Below, piece after piece: positions 63,946-64,000 of a stretch of DNA of 64,000 nt. Under the pieces are notes generated by a model. The model made no database searches. It was given only the letters and a program-made list of their open reading frames with translations, and was not told where the DNA came from. Made by a program: the position numbers and the translations under genes. Source of the DNA: Fulvivirga marina (GTDB lineage: Bacteria > Bacteroidota > Bacteroidia > Cytophagales > Cyclobacteriaceae); assembly GCF_016775155.1 (NCBI RefSeq), contig NZ_JAEUGD010000002.1:56099-120098 (forward strand), read 5' to 3'. Within the stretch, counting starts at the first letter, position 1, and each line of letters begins with the position of its first letter.

Positions 63946-63982
63946 CCGTCTCAAAAGTCATTTTGGGACGGTTTTCTTTTTC
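63946..63982 (+). terminator. strong hairpin with U-tract at the right edge
   Basis: CCGTCTCAAAA at 63946-63956 pairs with TTTTGGGACGG at 63961-63971 (11 bp, one G-U), with loop GTCA, followed by a T-rich run to 63982. It works as an intrinsic terminator for plus-strand transcription. The left arm starts GAGGCCGTCTCAAAAG, a sequence style also seen at the ends of Bacteroidota insertion sequences. Confidence 0.75.
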
Positions 63983-64000
63983 AACAGATTTAGATGTTTT

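Larger units (their letters stand above)
63518..64000. other. right-edge region with no intact gene
   Basis: These 483 bases after nhaD carry a frame without a plausible start (about 63741-63893) and a strong hairpin at 63946-63982. There is no tRNA or complete gene. The frame and hairpin may derive from a lost mobile element. Confidence 0.5.

Noticed and set aside
1..64000. CRISPR arrays, tRNA/rRNA genes, prophage or integrated plasmid
   Set aside because: No regularly spaced repeats, cloverleaf-like segments, integrase, capsid or replication genes were seen on reading the spacers and frames.

Overview
The window comes from a member of the Bacteroidota, most likely a free-living marine or soil member of the Cytophagales (Fulvivirga-like). 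The signs are promoters of the TAnnTTTG type, starts without Shine-Dalgarno sequences, a type IX secretion (T9SS) C-terminal sorting domain, a DUF4835/PorD protein, an RpoZ-CoaBC-PorD-RecN gene order, several ~800-residue double-FtsX permeases, a MutA/MutB pair, and secreted HEIGH-type metallopeptidases. The DNA is AT-leaning throughout. No rRNA, tRNA, CRISPR array or intact insertion sequence was seen. Most of the window is chromosomal housekeeping with small accessory pockets. Genus placement is inference.

Layout. 1-7.3 kb: the start of an exported protein, aspS, a front-end-type fatty acid desaturase, a flavin-nucleotide-binding protein divergent from a MocR regulator, and dnaA, which overlaps mocR tail to tail. 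7.5-16.1 kb: methylmalonyl-CoA mutase (short small subunit plus large subunit), a 1411-residue exported TPR-CHAT protein, and a voltage-gated K+ channel with a zinc ribbon. 16.1-22 kb: a large UPF1-like SF1 helicase overlapping an exported beta-propeller-like protein, and a ComEA-like helix-hairpin-helix membrane protein. 22.2-30.6 kb: hemA, an S1/P1 nuclease, a TetR/SDR pair with palindromic operators, a tandem pair of metallopeptidase lipoproteins, xthA, a class IV aminotransferase and a short hibernation factor.

30.7-41.3 kb is the most distinctive block. Three full-length MacB/FtsX-type permeases and one internally deleted remnant lie on the minus strand. They are divergent from a sigma-54-type response regulator and its histidine kinase. 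The spacer holds a near-perfect 9-4-9 palindrome, a further half-site, and a possible -24/-12 element facing the permeases, so a self-contained two-component/sigma-54/permease stimulon is a reasonable hypothesis. 41.3-44.7 kb: a CGNR zinc-finger regulator divergent from a small ABM-like protein over two copies of a 24-bp quasi-palindrome, then a DinB-family protein and a MASE1 histidine kinase.

44.7-64 kb: a lipoprotein/DUF3052 pair, mdh, a cyclic-nucleotide-binding protein overlapping tilS, an OstA-like envelope protein, a T9SS cargo protein, and then a long plus-strand cluster (bamD, rpoZ, coaBC, porD, an Sm-like small protein, recN, a membrane protein) followed by a DASS anion transporter. 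A DUF6249 / ECF sigma / putative anti-sigma module comes next, then ahcY and nhaD. The last 0.5 kb has no intact gene: it carries an open frame lacking a start and a strong hairpin.

Nothing here is a clear new defence or mobile system. The best leads are the regulated permease block with its deletion remnant, the orphan SF1 helicase whose C-terminus looks like an eroded nuclease, the exported CHAT protein, and the CGNR operator pair.
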